30,143 bases of DNA, taken from positions 1 through 30,143 of the forward strand of contig UQVP01000010.1 in assembly GCA_900544605.1 (NCBI GenBank). The letters run 5' to 3'. This DNA is from an uncultured Mycoplasmatota bacterium (GTDB lineage: Bacteria; Bacillota_I; Bacilli_A; RF39; UBA660). Below, one piece after another: positions 1-6,398 of this stretch (the first letter of the stretch is position 1; each line of letters begins with the position of its first letter). The position numbers were made by a program, and so were the translations under genes. The notes under the pieces were generated by a model. That model did not search any database. It saw only the letters and a program-made list of their open reading frames with translations, and was not told where the DNA came from.

Positions 1-20
1 TTAGATACTACTTTAACCAT
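1..20 (-). CDS. 5' end of an unidentified gene running off the left edge
   Basis: An ATG at 20-18 on the minus strand is followed by only six complete codons (MVKVVS) before the window ends. It is called because a perfect sigma-A promoter lies at 46-74 and an AAAGGA ribosome-binding sequence sits about 10 bases upstream of the ATG. The same promoter, leader and start are repeated near 9815. The gene is transcribed in the same direction as rpmA but from its own promoter, after the rpmA terminator. In B. subtilis spo0B-obg follows rpmA, but these few residues do not match the start of Obg. No function can be given. Confidence 0.4.
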
Positions 21-85
21 ACTACCACTTTCCTTTACTATACTAATTATACATATTTATTTTTTATAATGCAATATTTTTGCAA
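10..85 (-). repeat. Promoter-leader repeat, copy 1
   Basis: About 75 bp matches 9805-9880 in the same orientation, at a constant offset of 9795. The part from the -10 box to just past the ATG (about 15-54) is essentially identical. The -35 side is about 75-80 percent identical by eye. Similarity fades inside the coding sequence and into the terminator upstream. Confidence 0.8.
46..74 (-). promoter_or_regulatory. Sigma-A promoter, copy 1 of a repeated promoter-leader cassette
   Basis: Minus-strand -35 TTGCAT (74-69) and -10 TATAAT (51-46) are separated by exactly 17 bases. The -10 box and everything downstream through the ATG at 20 are identical to the copy at 9815-9846. The spacer is similar but diverged. 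Confidence 0.8.
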
Positions 86-113
86 AAAAAGTTAGTTTAC
101 GCACTAACTTTTT
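84..113 (-). terminator. Terminator of the rplU-prp-rpmA operon
   Basis: AAAAAGTTAGT pairs with ACTAACTTTTT around a six-base loop that contains the rpmA stop codon. The minus-strand transcript continues into a T run. Confidence 0.8.
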
Positions 114-396
114 CATCATAAATACTTACTTGTTTTTTATCTCTTCCGACTCTTTCAAATTTAACATATCCTGCAACTTTTGCATATAAAGTATCATCTG
201 ATCCAATACCTACATTATGTCCTGGATATACTTTAGTACCACGTTGACGATATAAAATAGATCCACCTGATACATATTCTCCATCAGCAGCTTTAGCACC
301 TAAACGTTTTGAAATTGAATCACGACCGTTCTTAGTAGAACCTTGTCCTTTTTTATGCGCAAATAATTGAATATTTAATTGCATTAATTTTAACAT
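97..396 (-). CDS. rpmA: Large ribosomal subunit protein bL27
   Basis: This 99-residue protein is bL27, a 50S component whose N-terminal tail reaches the peptidyl-transferase centre. The family signature follows the tail (AHKKGQGSTKNGRDS, then GGSILYRQRGT). It carries the Bacillota-type N-terminal extension ending LNIQLF before AHKKG, which in Staphylococcus aureus is removed by the cysteine protease Prp. The prp gene lies directly upstream, so cleavage is expected here too. The start is the ATG at 396, served by AGGAGG about 9 bases upstream, rather than the GTG three codons earlier. The ATG overlaps the prp stop by one base (TGATG), which suggests translational coupling. Terminator at 84-113. 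Confidence 0.97.
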   Translation of the reverse strand: MLKLMQLNIQLFAHKKGQGSTKNGRDSISKRLGAKAADGEYVSGGSILYRQRGTKVYPGHNVGIGSDDTLYAKVAGYVKFERVGRDKKQVSIYDEKVSA

Positions 397-713
397 CAAG
401 AGCACCTCCTAATCTCAATTTTAATATATTTTTTATAATCTTTTTCAAGTTCCATTAGTAAATTCAACATATTTTCAATCAAAATATCTATTGTATTACT
501 ATGTTTTTTTATATCAACCTCTAAATGTCCATCTTTATCATTGTAATCTATACAACTACTATCAATTCTTATTAAAGCATTAACAGTTGTAATACAAATA
601 CTGGATACTGATGCACATACTATGTCACTTCCAGCTTCACTATAACCAGAGTGACCATCAATAATGACATTCTTAATAACATCATTATCTTTTAAAATAC
701 TAACTTTAATCAT
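396..713 (-). CDS. prp: Ribosomal-processing cysteine protease Prp (YsxB family)
   Basis: The 105-residue protein matches the Prp/YsxB family, which trims the N-terminal extension of bL27 before or during 50S assembly. The catalytic pair is visible as His21 in GHSGY and Cys33 in SDIVCAS, with the usual 11-residue gap. Length is normal for the family. It sits between rplU and rpmA, the conserved Bacillota order, starting two bases after the rplU stop and ending in a one-base overlap with the rpmA start. There is no clear Shine-Dalgarno sequence, so it probably depends on coupling to rplU. The substrate motif is present in the neighbouring rpmA product. Confidence 0.93.
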   Translation of the reverse strand: MIKVSILKDNDVIKNVIIDGHSGYSEAGSDIVCASVSSICITTVNALIRIDSSCIDYNDKDGHLEVDIKKHSNTIDILIENMLNLLMELEKDYKKYIKIEIRRCS

Positions 714-715
714 AA

Positions 716-1018
716 TTAGATATTTTTAATTTTTTTAATTTCTACTTTAGTATAAGGTTGACGGTGTCCTTGAGTTCTATGGTAATTTTTCTTTTGATTG
801 TATTTAAATACTTTAATCTTTTTAGATTTTCCGTGTTTAATTACTTCACCTTCTACTACAACACCTTTAACATAAGGATGTCCAGTAACTCCATTAGCCA
901 TTAAAACTTTATCAAAGTCAACTTTTTTACCAGCTTCAACATCTAATTTTTCTACATAAAGAATAGTTCCTTCTTCAACGTAGTATTGTTTTCCACCTGT
1001 TTCAATAACTGCTTTCAT
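716..1018 (-). CDS. rplU: Large ribosomal subunit protein bL21
   Basis: The 100-residue protein is bL21, a 23S rRNA-binding protein of the 50S subunit. It shows the usual start (MKAVIETGGKQYYVEEG) and the basic C-terminal signature (YNQKKNYHRTQGHRQPYT). The ATG at 1018 follows a strong AAGGAGG. It is first in the rplU-prp-rpmA operon, behind a dedicated promoter (1115-1143) and a structured leader (1019-1110). The leader suggests autogenous or processing-based control of ribosomal protein supply. Confidence 0.97.
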   Translation of the reverse strand: MKAVIETGGKQYYVEEGTILYVEKLDVEAGKKVDFDKVLMANGVTGHPYVKGVVVEGEVIKHGKSKKIKVFKYNQKKNYHRTQGHRQPYTKVEIKKIKNI

Positions 1019-1110
1019 ATTATACCTCCTTCATTTCTCAGACTCGCCATTAAGGTACTTACGTTTTTAACCTGTTTCTGTGCGGTTGTAGAGTGAGGCT
1101 CTACACAGTT
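1019..1110 (-). ncRNA. Ribosomal protein L21 leader
   Basis: The roughly 90-nt untranslated leader begins with a 7-bp hairpin (TGTAGAG / CTCTACA), followed by AACCGCACAGAAACAGG and then a GTAAGTACC...TGGCGAGTCTGAGA block just before the Shine-Dalgarno sequence. From memory this resembles the L21 leader found upstream of rplU in Bacilli. A covariance-model search would settle it. It is noticeably less AT-rich than its surroundings, as expected of a structured RNA. Confidence 0.7.
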
Positions 1111-1114
1111 ATAG

Positions 1115-1143
1115 ATTTTATCACAAAAAACTATTTAAGTCAA
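1115..1143 (-). promoter_or_regulatory. Sigma-A promoter for rplU-prp-rpmA
   Basis: Minus-strand -35 TTGACT (1143-1138), 17-base spacer, -10 TAAAAT (1120-1115). The -35 and spacer lie inside the last codons of spoIVFB, so the ribosomal genes are uncoupled from the upstream morphogenesis/sporulation genes. Confidence 0.85.
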
Positions 1144-1867
1144 ACGTTTTCTTTAATATTTCTCGTTCTGTCACATATTTATTTTCAATAAAAAATAAAT
1201 GCCTATAATCTCTTTTCATTTTTCTCAATTTTAAATCAAAAATAGTTTTACTTTTTTTAAAATTATAAAATTTAAAATAACGTTCTAACAAAAATTTATT
1301 AAAAATAAATTTTATTCTTTTTATCTCCTTAATATTTTTTACAAGTAAGAAAAACATTGATAGAATAAACAATAAATTAAACTTTTTAGAAAGACTTAAA
1401 CCAATAATTATAACGAAAGAAATAATATTAGTTAAATAAAGACTAAATTTAAAAGAAAACAGTTTATTAAATATAATGTTAAATATTTTAGAACCGTCTA
1501 AAGGAAATATAGGCAATAAATTAAAAATTAAGAGATTATAATGGATTGTTTTAATATCAATAATATCTTTTACTAGCAAATAATAAATTGTCTGAAATAA
1601 AGGCCCTAAAATACAAATAATAAATTCCTCTTTTAATGGTTTATTAATATCTTCATTAAAAATAGTTAATCCTCCAAATGGTAAAACAACTATTTTATCA
1701 ATTTTCCATTTATAATAAACTCCTCCTAAAATATGACCTAACTCATGAAAAATAATAATTGAAAAAAAGATAAAAAATTTATTAAAATTACCTGTTACCA
1801 CCATCAAAATAAGGGTTAGATAAAAGAAAGGATGAAAGGAAATTTTTTTAAATATAGTCTTGATAAT
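1121..1867 (-). CDS. spoIVFB: SpoIVFB-like intramembrane metalloprotease (M50/S2P)
   Basis: This polytopic site-2 protease family protein carries HELGH (zinc ligands and catalytic Glu) in the first part and NLLPIFPLDG (third zinc ligand Asp) about 75 residues later. In B. subtilis SpoIVFB cleaves pro-sigma-K in the outer forespore membrane. The first ATG (1804) and the TTG before it (1807) lack a Shine-Dalgarno sequence and would remove a conserved N-terminal segment. Read upstream in frame, the sequence gives KISFHPFFYL, matching the KIHVHPF-type start of SpoIVFB. The only in-frame stop is at 1870-1868 and there is no ATG/GTG/TTG before 1807, so I place the start at the ATT at 1867, 10 bases after GAGGGG. 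It overlaps spoIVFA by 20 bases. The start is inference; the family call is firm. Confidence 0.85.
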   Translation of the reverse strand: MIKTIFKKISFHPFFYLTLILMVVTGNFNKFFIFFSIIIFHELGHILGGVYYKWKIDKIVVLPFGGLTIFNEDINKPLKEEFIICILGPLFQTIYYLLVKDIIDIKTIHYNLLIFNLLPIFPLDGSKIFNIIFNKLFSFKFSLYLTNIISFVIIIGLSLSKKFNLLFILSMFFLLVKNIKEIKRIKFIFNKFLLERYFKFYNFKKSKTIFDLKLRKMKRDYRHLFFIENKYVTEREILKKTFDLNSFL

Positions 1868-2393
1868 TTAAAACATTCCCCTCTTTTTTAAATATCAAAT
1901 AAAAATAATTACTAGTTACTTCACCTAAAAAATCACCACTTTTAACATAATCATACATTTTTACATTAATACTTTCTAAATTGCTATACCAAACATCTAT
2001 TCCATCTGCTTGTTGAATAATAACTGTATTTCCATATTCTTCTTTTTGACCTATAAATACAACTAAACCATTTTTCAAAACAGGTACTAAATAATTATCA
2101 GCAACAGTTAATTTAACACCATCTTTATATTTGTTAGCTTCACTATATTCTATCTTAGAATTAAATACTGTTTGTGTATTTTTAGTAAATAGATTCTCAA
2201 AAGGAATAGATGAACCAAATATTTTTTTATATTTTTCATTGATACTAGCAAATGAAATATTTTTTTCAAAAACATGTTTATAAAAATTGTCTTTAAAATT
2301 AGGATAAGCTTTTGATAGAATTAAAACTACTAAAACAATAATTGTACAAATACATAAATTTGAAAAAAGTTTAAACCAAAAATTATTTTTCAT
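1848..2393 (-). CDS. spoIVFA: SpoIVFA-like regulator with degenerate M23 domain
   Basis: The 181-residue protein has one N-terminal membrane segment (about residues 15-30), a linker and a C-terminal LytM/M23-like domain (about 100-170) with YGNTVIIQQADGIDVWYSNLE. In SpoIVFA the equivalent domain is a catalytically dead peptidase that holds SpoIVFB inactive until signalled. Here the usual zinc-ligand histidines of M23 enzymes are also replaced (Gln-Gln-Ala and LIFKK positions), so a structural role is likely. The start is the ATG at 2393 behind GGGTGAG, not the TTG 12 bases earlier. It lies between mreD and spoIVFB, as in B. subtilis except that minC and minD are absent. The name rests on domain plus context. 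Confidence 0.75.
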   Translation of the reverse strand: MKNNFWFKLFSNLCICTIIVLVVLILSKAYPNFKDNFYKHVFEKNISFASINEKYKKIFGSSIPFENLFTKNTQTVFNSKIEYSEANKYKDGVKLTVADNYLVPVLKNGLVVFIGQKEEYGNTVIIQQADGIDVWYSNLESINVKMYDYVKSGDFLGEVTSNYFYLIFKKEGNVLNYQDYI

Positions 2394-2411
2394 AAACTCA
2401 CCCAATAGAGT

Positions 2412-2894
2412 TTATGCTTGTAGATATCTTTTATACTTTTTCTTTTTCAAAAAGAAAAAACTTAAATATAATAAATTTAATATTAATGAAGAATAAATAC
2501 TTTGAAGTAAATGATATAAATTAAAACTAATAAAATTAAAATTGGATAGTACTAAGAAAGTAATACTACGATAAATAATAATCACAATGATTAAAAGAAT
2601 AGCTGAATTTAGTAGGTTATAAGAAAAAATCTTATAAAATTTTATTATAAACAAAGATAATAATAAATATATACCAGCATTTAAAAATACAGTATCTGTA
2701 CAAACAATATCATAAACAAGTCCTAAAACAAAACTGGTAATTAAATATTTATTTTCATCTTTTCGGTGATAATATCTAAAAATAATAATTAGTGAAACTA
2801 GTGACAACAAAGGATTAAAAAGAAGATTGGTATTTAGAAAAAAAGATATTAGATTATCAAGTAAAAACGATATAACTAAAATTAAATATATCAT
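2412..2894 (-). CDS. mreD: Rod-shape-determining membrane protein MreD
   Basis: This 160-residue, strongly hydrophobic protein has about five membrane segments and the family-like central stretch GLVYDIVCTDTVFLNAGIY. MreD works with MreC in the elongasome, guiding lateral cell-wall synthesis. Its ATG overlaps the mreC stop (ATGA), so the two are translationally coupled. Sequence conservation in MreD is low, and identification relies on topology, length and position directly after mreC. Confidence 0.85.
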   Translation of the reverse strand: MIYLILVISFLLDNLISFFLNTNLLFNPLLSLVSLIIIFRYYHRKDENKYLITSFVLGLVYDIVCTDTVFLNAGIYLLLSLFIIKFYKIFSYNLLNSAILLIIVIIIYRSITFLVLSNFNFISFNLYHLLQSIYSSLILNLLYLSFFFLKKKKYKRYLQA

Positions 2895-3631
2895 GCATCT
2901 ATCTTCCTTTTTAGAATACTAACAATATTTATGTTATTAAAATCAACATTTGGTTTTATTTCAATCGTTTTTGCTAAACCGTATGCATCACTCTTACTAT
3001 CAATAACAGTGCCCACAATAATCCCAGCAGGAAATATATCACCAAAACCAGTTGTTGTAACTTTGGAACCTATCTTAATATCATCTGATATACCCTCAAC
3101 TATATAACTATTTTTATCCTCTTTGTACTCTGTTATAAGACCATATACATAATTATCATTATTTTCTATTTTAACCGATGTTTTATTAATATTTTCACTA
3201 GTTAAAAGTTGAACAGTACTATTAAAATTTGAAGAACTAATAACTTTTCCTATTAATCCTTCACTATTTATTACAGCCATTCCTTCCATAATCCCATCAT
3301 TACTACCTTTATTTATTATCACCTTATCATACCAATAACCAATATCACGACTTATAACGACCCCGTAAATATTTTCATACTCACTTAAAACATTATCAAT
3401 AGAAAGTATTTTTTTTAATTCACTTATTTGATTTTCTAGCTCTTCATTTACATTATCACAAACTTTATTATCAACCTTTTTACTATTACCTACTAGATGA
3501 TTTAAAAATAGTCCTGCATCTTTAATCCATTTTTCAATCATTATTGGTTTGTGATAAAGAAGAATAGTTGATAAAAAAATAAAAAAGAGTGCTAATACAA
3601 CTACTACAATATATTTAATATTTTTTTTCAT
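2891..3631 (-). CDS. mreC: Cell-shape-determining protein MreC
   Basis: The 246-residue protein has one N-terminal transmembrane helix (about 7-27), a coiled-coil region (about 55-80) and the extracytoplasmic beta-domain. The C-terminal family signature TTTGFGDIFPAGIIVGTV is clear. MreC is a scaffold that links penicillin-binding proteins and MreD to the MreB filament. AGGAG overlaps the radC stop and serves the ATG at 3631. There is no mreB in the window although it normally precedes mreC; it may be elsewhere or absent. Confidence 0.93.
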   Translation of the reverse strand: MKKNIKYIVVVVLALFFIFLSTILLYHKPIMIEKWIKDAGLFLNHLVGNSKKVDNKVCDNVNEELENQISELKKILSIDNVLSEYENIYGVVISRDIGYWYDKVIINKGSNDGIMEGMAVINSEGLIGKVISSSNFNSTVQLLTSENINKTSVKIENNDNYVYGLITEYKEDKNSYIVEGISDDIKIGSKVTTTGFGDIFPAGIIVGTVIDSKSDAYGLAKTIEIKPNVDFNNINIVSILKRKIDA

Positions 3632-3640
3632 AATTTTCTC

Positions 3641-4327
3641 CTATATTATCTTTCCATTTTCTAAAAAACTATAATATGTATTACTACCTATAATTAAATG
3701 ATCTACTAGTTTTATTCCCATTATATAACCTATACTTGATAGTTGATTAGTAATATCTATATCATCTTTACTTGGTTCTACATTACCGCTAGGATGATTA
3801 TGAACACATATAATAGAGCTTGCACTTAATAAATAAGCTTCTTTAAATACTTCCCTAGGATGCACAATACTTCTATTTAAAGTTCCCATAAAAAGTAATT
3901 TATTACTTATAACATGTTTTTTACTATCTAAATATAAACAATAAAAATATTCTTGCTTTTTATTTAAAAAAATATTTTTAAAATAATTAAATACTGCACT
4001 ACTATTATTTATTACTTCACTATTTAAAGAATTATTTTCTATATTAACACGTTTTCCTAATTCAAAAGCAGCTAGTAATGAACATGCTTTAGCTACTCCC
4101 AAACCCTTTATTTCTAATAAAGAACGATAATTTAAAAGATTAGCGTTACCTATATTTTTTATCTTATCTAAAACTTTTAAAGATAAATCTTTAGCTGATA
4201 CACCTTTTGTTCCATTTCCAATTAAGATAGATAATAACTCTTCATTGCTTAATTTTTCTACTCCTTCTTTAATTAACCTTTCCCTAGGTCTTTCTTTAAC
4301 TGGAATATCTTTCATTTTAATTGACAT
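3641..4327 (-). CDS. radC: RadC-family JAB/MPN domain protein
   Basis: The 228-residue protein is full length for RadC: an N-terminal UPF0758 region with a helix-hairpin-helix-like stretch (LLEIKGLGVAKA, about 70-81), then a JAMM metal-binding motif with His176, His178 and Asp189 (HNHPSGNVEPSKDD). The family was named for DNA repair but its biochemical role is unsettled. The first ATG overlaps the end of the SPOR gene by 11 bases; a second ATG four codons on is possible. It lies directly upstream of mreC, as ysxA does in B. subtilis. Confidence 0.95.
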   Translation of the reverse strand: MSIKMKDIPVKERPRERLIKEGVEKLSNEELLSILIGNGTKGVSAKDLSLKVLDKIKNIGNANLLNYRSLLEIKGLGVAKACSLLAAFELGKRVNIENNSLNSEVINNSSAVFNYFKNIFLNKKQEYFYCLYLDSKKHVISNKLLFMGTLNRSIVHPREVFKEAYLLSASSIICVHNHPSGNVEPSKDDIDITNQLSSIGYIMGIKLVDHLIIGSNTYYSFLENGKII

Positions 4328-4781
4328 TTTTTAAAACCAACTCCTCATATTTATTTAAAATTTGACTACATACTGTTCCTATTACTTCTTTATCTTCACT
4401 TTCTTTTAAAAGCAAATCATATTGTTTTAAAACGGTTATAAAATCTTCATTATTAATATTAAATTCCTTTACATAAGTAGTATACCCTAAATCATTGTAA
4501 TATCCTTTTATTTTTTCAACATTTTTATTTTCTAAAGTTATTCCTACATAGACATAATAATTATTATCATTAATATTATATATATAGTATGGCAAAGATT
4601 TAGTATTTTCTTCCATTATTTCTTTGGTAGAATATACTCCTTGTTGGATAAAGTATGCTTTCTCTTGTGTTTTAAAAGTAGAAACAATGCGCCCCTCAAA
4701 TGTATATTGATTCAAAATAAATCTTCCAATTACAAGACCTATTATTAGAGCAGCTATAAATGTAGTTATATATTTTTTCAT
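4317..4781 (-). CDS. Membrane-anchored SPOR-domain protein, SpoIIB-like
   Basis: The 154-residue protein has an N-terminal transmembrane helix (about 5-21) and an extracytoplasmic SPOR-like fold (about 38-105). The two halves of the domain are visible as AYFIQQGVYSTKE and YYVYVGITLENKNVEKIKGYY followed by YTTYVKEF. SPOR domains bind denuded septal peptidoglycan. In B. subtilis the SPOR protein SpoIIB is encoded in the same neighbourhood, upstream of maf-radC-mreBCD, so this is a candidate SpoIIB counterpart. That equivalence is inference from synteny; the protein is much shorter than SpoIIB. The start is the ATG at 4781 behind GGTGAT rather than the TTG eight codons upstream. Confidence 0.7.
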   Translation of the reverse strand: MKKYITTFIAALIIGLVIGRFILNQYTFEGRIVSTFKTQEKAYFIQQGVYSTKEIMEENTKSLPYYIYNINDNNYYVYVGITLENKNVEKIKGYYNDLGYTTYVKEFNINNEDFITVLKQYDLLLKESEDKEVIGTVCSQILNKYEELVLKNVN

Positions 4782-4845
4782 ATCATCACCACTACTATTA
4801 TCCAACTATATAGGTTCTAATTTTGTCGAATAAAAATCAAAAAAA

Positions 4846-4873
4846 GGAAAACCGTAAACACTACGAGTTTTCC
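4846..4873 (-). terminator. Leader terminator / possible attenuator before the SPOR-radC-mreCD operon
   Basis: On the minus strand GGAAAAC pairs with GTTTTCC and is followed by seven Ts. It lies 65 bases upstream of the first gene of the operon with no gene behind it, only a possible promoter (TTGTCA near 4917) and a small GTATC/GATAC hairpin (4877-4891). It is either a transcriptional attenuator or the end of a very short RNA. Confidence 0.6.
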
Positions 4874-4910
4874 AATGTATCTTATGATACAATATATTAT
4901 ATTCTTTTAA

Positions 4911-4939
4911 TTGACAAATATTAAATAAAATAATAAAAT
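4911..4939 (+). promoter_or_regulatory. Sigma-A promoter for the CDP-alcohol phosphatidyltransferase gene
   Basis: Plus-strand TTGACA (4911-4916), 17-base spacer, TAAAAT (4934-4939), followed by AGGAGGGG (4951-4958) and the ATG at 4964. Confidence 0.85.
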
Positions 4940-4963
4940 ATATAACTACTAGGAGGGGAATGT

Positions 4964-5755
4964 ATGAAAGATGCTAAAGCAGAATATATTAATAACTTTT
5001 TTAAAGAAGCTAAAAAAAATATTAAAGATTTAAAAAATATTAAAACAGCATACAAACAAATTCCTAATATACTTACTTTTTCACGAGCAATCGCACCAAT
5101 TTTAATTAATATTTTATTTTTTTCAGGAAATGTACCAGGGGCTTTAGTAGTATGTGGTCTTACTTTTATAACCGATGCTTTTGATGGTATTATTGCTAGA
5201 AAATTAAATGTTCAATCACAATTTGGAGCAGACTTAGATGCAATTTGTGATAAAATCTTAATAGCCGGAATATCTTTACCAATTGTTATTTTAAATCCTT
5301 TTATGCTTATAAATGTTATTTTAGAAGTTCTTATTTCTATAACTAATGTTAAAGCTAAGTTAGAATACAAAAAACCTAAGTCTTCCTTTATAGGTAAGTT
5401 AAAAACTTGGGTATTATCACTTACCATTTTATCGGGCTATGTTACATCTTTATTAAATATAAATTTAAATCTATTAAAATCTATCTTAATGATTATTCCA
5501 CTAACATCATTTCAAACAATTACTTATATTGAATATTTGAAAAAAAATAAAAGTAATGTCAATAATGAAAATAATAACAATATAGAAATTGAAAAAAATA
5601 ATGTTATTTATATCAAAGAAGATAAAGATAAGGATAAAATTTTAGAAAAAGAAGTAACCAAAACTTATTCATTAGCAGATTATCAAAAACTAAAAAATGA
5701 TTTATTGTATGAAGAAAAAAATAAAGATAAAACCAAAACAAAAACTAGATTTTAA
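4964..5755 (+). CDS. CDP-alcohol phosphatidyltransferase with charged C-terminal tail
   Basis: The 263-residue membrane enzyme belongs to the family making phosphatidylglycerophosphate, cardiolipin or related phospholipids from CDP-diacylglycerol. The full active-site signature is present: D71, D74, G75, A78, R79, G88, D92 and D96. Several hydrophobic helices span about 35-180. A PgsA-type function is most likely, but the acceptor alcohol cannot be read from the motif. Two features are unusual: an amphipathic N-terminal 30 residues, and a Lys/Asn/Glu-rich C-terminal tail of about 75 residues after the last helix. It has its own promoter and a strong Shine-Dalgarno sequence, and ends in a bidirectional terminator. 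Confidence 0.85.
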   Translation: MKDAKAEYINNFFKEAKKNIKDLKNIKTAYKQIPNILTFSRAIAPILINILFFSGNVPGALVVCGLTFITDAFDGIIARKLNVQSQFGADLDAICDKILIAGISLPIVILNPFMLINVILEVLISITNVKAKLEYKKPKSSFIGKLKTWVLSLTILSGYVTSLLNINLNLLKSILMIIPLTSFQTITYIEYLKKNKSNVNNENNNNIEIEKNNVIYIKEDKDKDKILEKEVTKTYSLADYQKLKNDLLYEEKNKDKTKTKTRF

Positions 5756-5771
5756 AATAGAATCTAGTTTT
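5741..5771. terminator. Bidirectional terminator between convergent genes
   Basis: A perfect 11-bp stem (AAAACTAGATT / AATCTAGTTTT) has T-rich flanks on both strands. It overlaps the 3' ends of the phosphatidyltransferase and ASCH genes. Confidence 0.85.
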
Positions 5772-6141
5772 TATATTCCCACAAACTAAGTTTTCCCTTA
5801 ACGTATATAGGTTCTTTATATTTTTTTATGTTTTCTAACTTCCAAGCATATAAACCAACATGATTACTTTCATAAACTATATTGTTTTTCTTTTTTAAAC
5901 TATTATCAAAATTTTTATCAACTAAAATGCAATCTACTATTTCAGCTTCACCAATAATCGCACCTTTTATATATTCTAAATTATATTCTTTAACCTTGCT
6001 AGCAGTTGCTTTTTCTAAAGACATCCCCGCATGAATTAAAATTTTACCACGATATTTTGTTTGCCAACTTCTAAACTCATAATTTTTATACCCATTAACG
6101 ATTAAACTAGCCCACGGTTGTTTTATTGTTAAACACTTCAT
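5764..6141 (-). CDS. ASCH-domain protein
   Basis: The 125-residue protein is a stand-alone ASCH domain. The characteristic N-terminal block is clear (KCLTIKQPWASLIVNGYKN, then EFRSW and YRGKILIHAG), with the closing beta-strand KGKLSLWEY. ASCH domains have a PUA-like fold and bind RNA; some small members hydrolyse N4-acetylcytidine. Which activity applies here cannot be read from the sequence. The ATG follows GGTGAT, a ribosome-binding form used repeatedly in this window. It shares its terminator with the convergent phosphatidyltransferase gene. Confidence 0.8.
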   Translation of the reverse strand: MKCLTIKQPWASLIVNGYKNYEFRSWQTKYRGKILIHAGMSLEKATASKVKEYNLEYIKGAIIGEAEIVDCILVDKNFDNSLKKKNNIVYESNHVGLYAWKLENIKKYKEPIYVKGKLSLWEYKN

Positions 6142-6168
6142 TCTATCACCACTATCATTATACCAAAA

Positions 6169-6187
6169 AATCCCCGATTTGGGGATT
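6169..6187 (-). terminator. Terminator after the 50-residue protein gene
   Basis: AATCCCC pairs with GGGGATT, with a T run on the minus strand. It lies just downstream of the stop at 6191. Confidence 0.8.
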
Positions 6188-6190
6188 TTA

Positions 6191-6343
6191 TTACATCATA
6201 TCTTCTAACTGGCTACCTACTTTTTTAGTAGTTTTACTTATTTCTTTTTTCATTTTTTTCATAAGTGGTTTACTATACTTCTGATAAGCAAGCGTAGCTC
6301 CTACTCCGAGTGCCATTAAAGACATCCCTTTAACAAATTTCAT
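6191..6343 (-). CDS. Small 50-residue hydrophobic/basic protein, unknown function
   Basis: The ORF encodes MKFVKGMSLMALGVGATLAY followed by a Lys-rich amphipathic stretch and ends QLEDMM. AGAGGTGAT lies six bases before the ATG at 6343 and a terminator follows the stop, so it is a complete small gene. The hydrophobic first 20 residues plus a basic helical tail resemble YtxH-like or single-pass envelope proteins, but I do not recognise a defined family. It lies just downstream of recD2 on the same strand and may be cotranscribed. Confidence 0.7.
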   Translation of the reverse strand: MKFVKGMSLMALGVGATLAYQKYSKPLMKKMKKEISKTTKKVGSQLEDMM

Positions 6344-6398
6344 AATATCACCTCTTGCTAGAATATATGAATATGTATGCTAAGCATACGTTATTATT

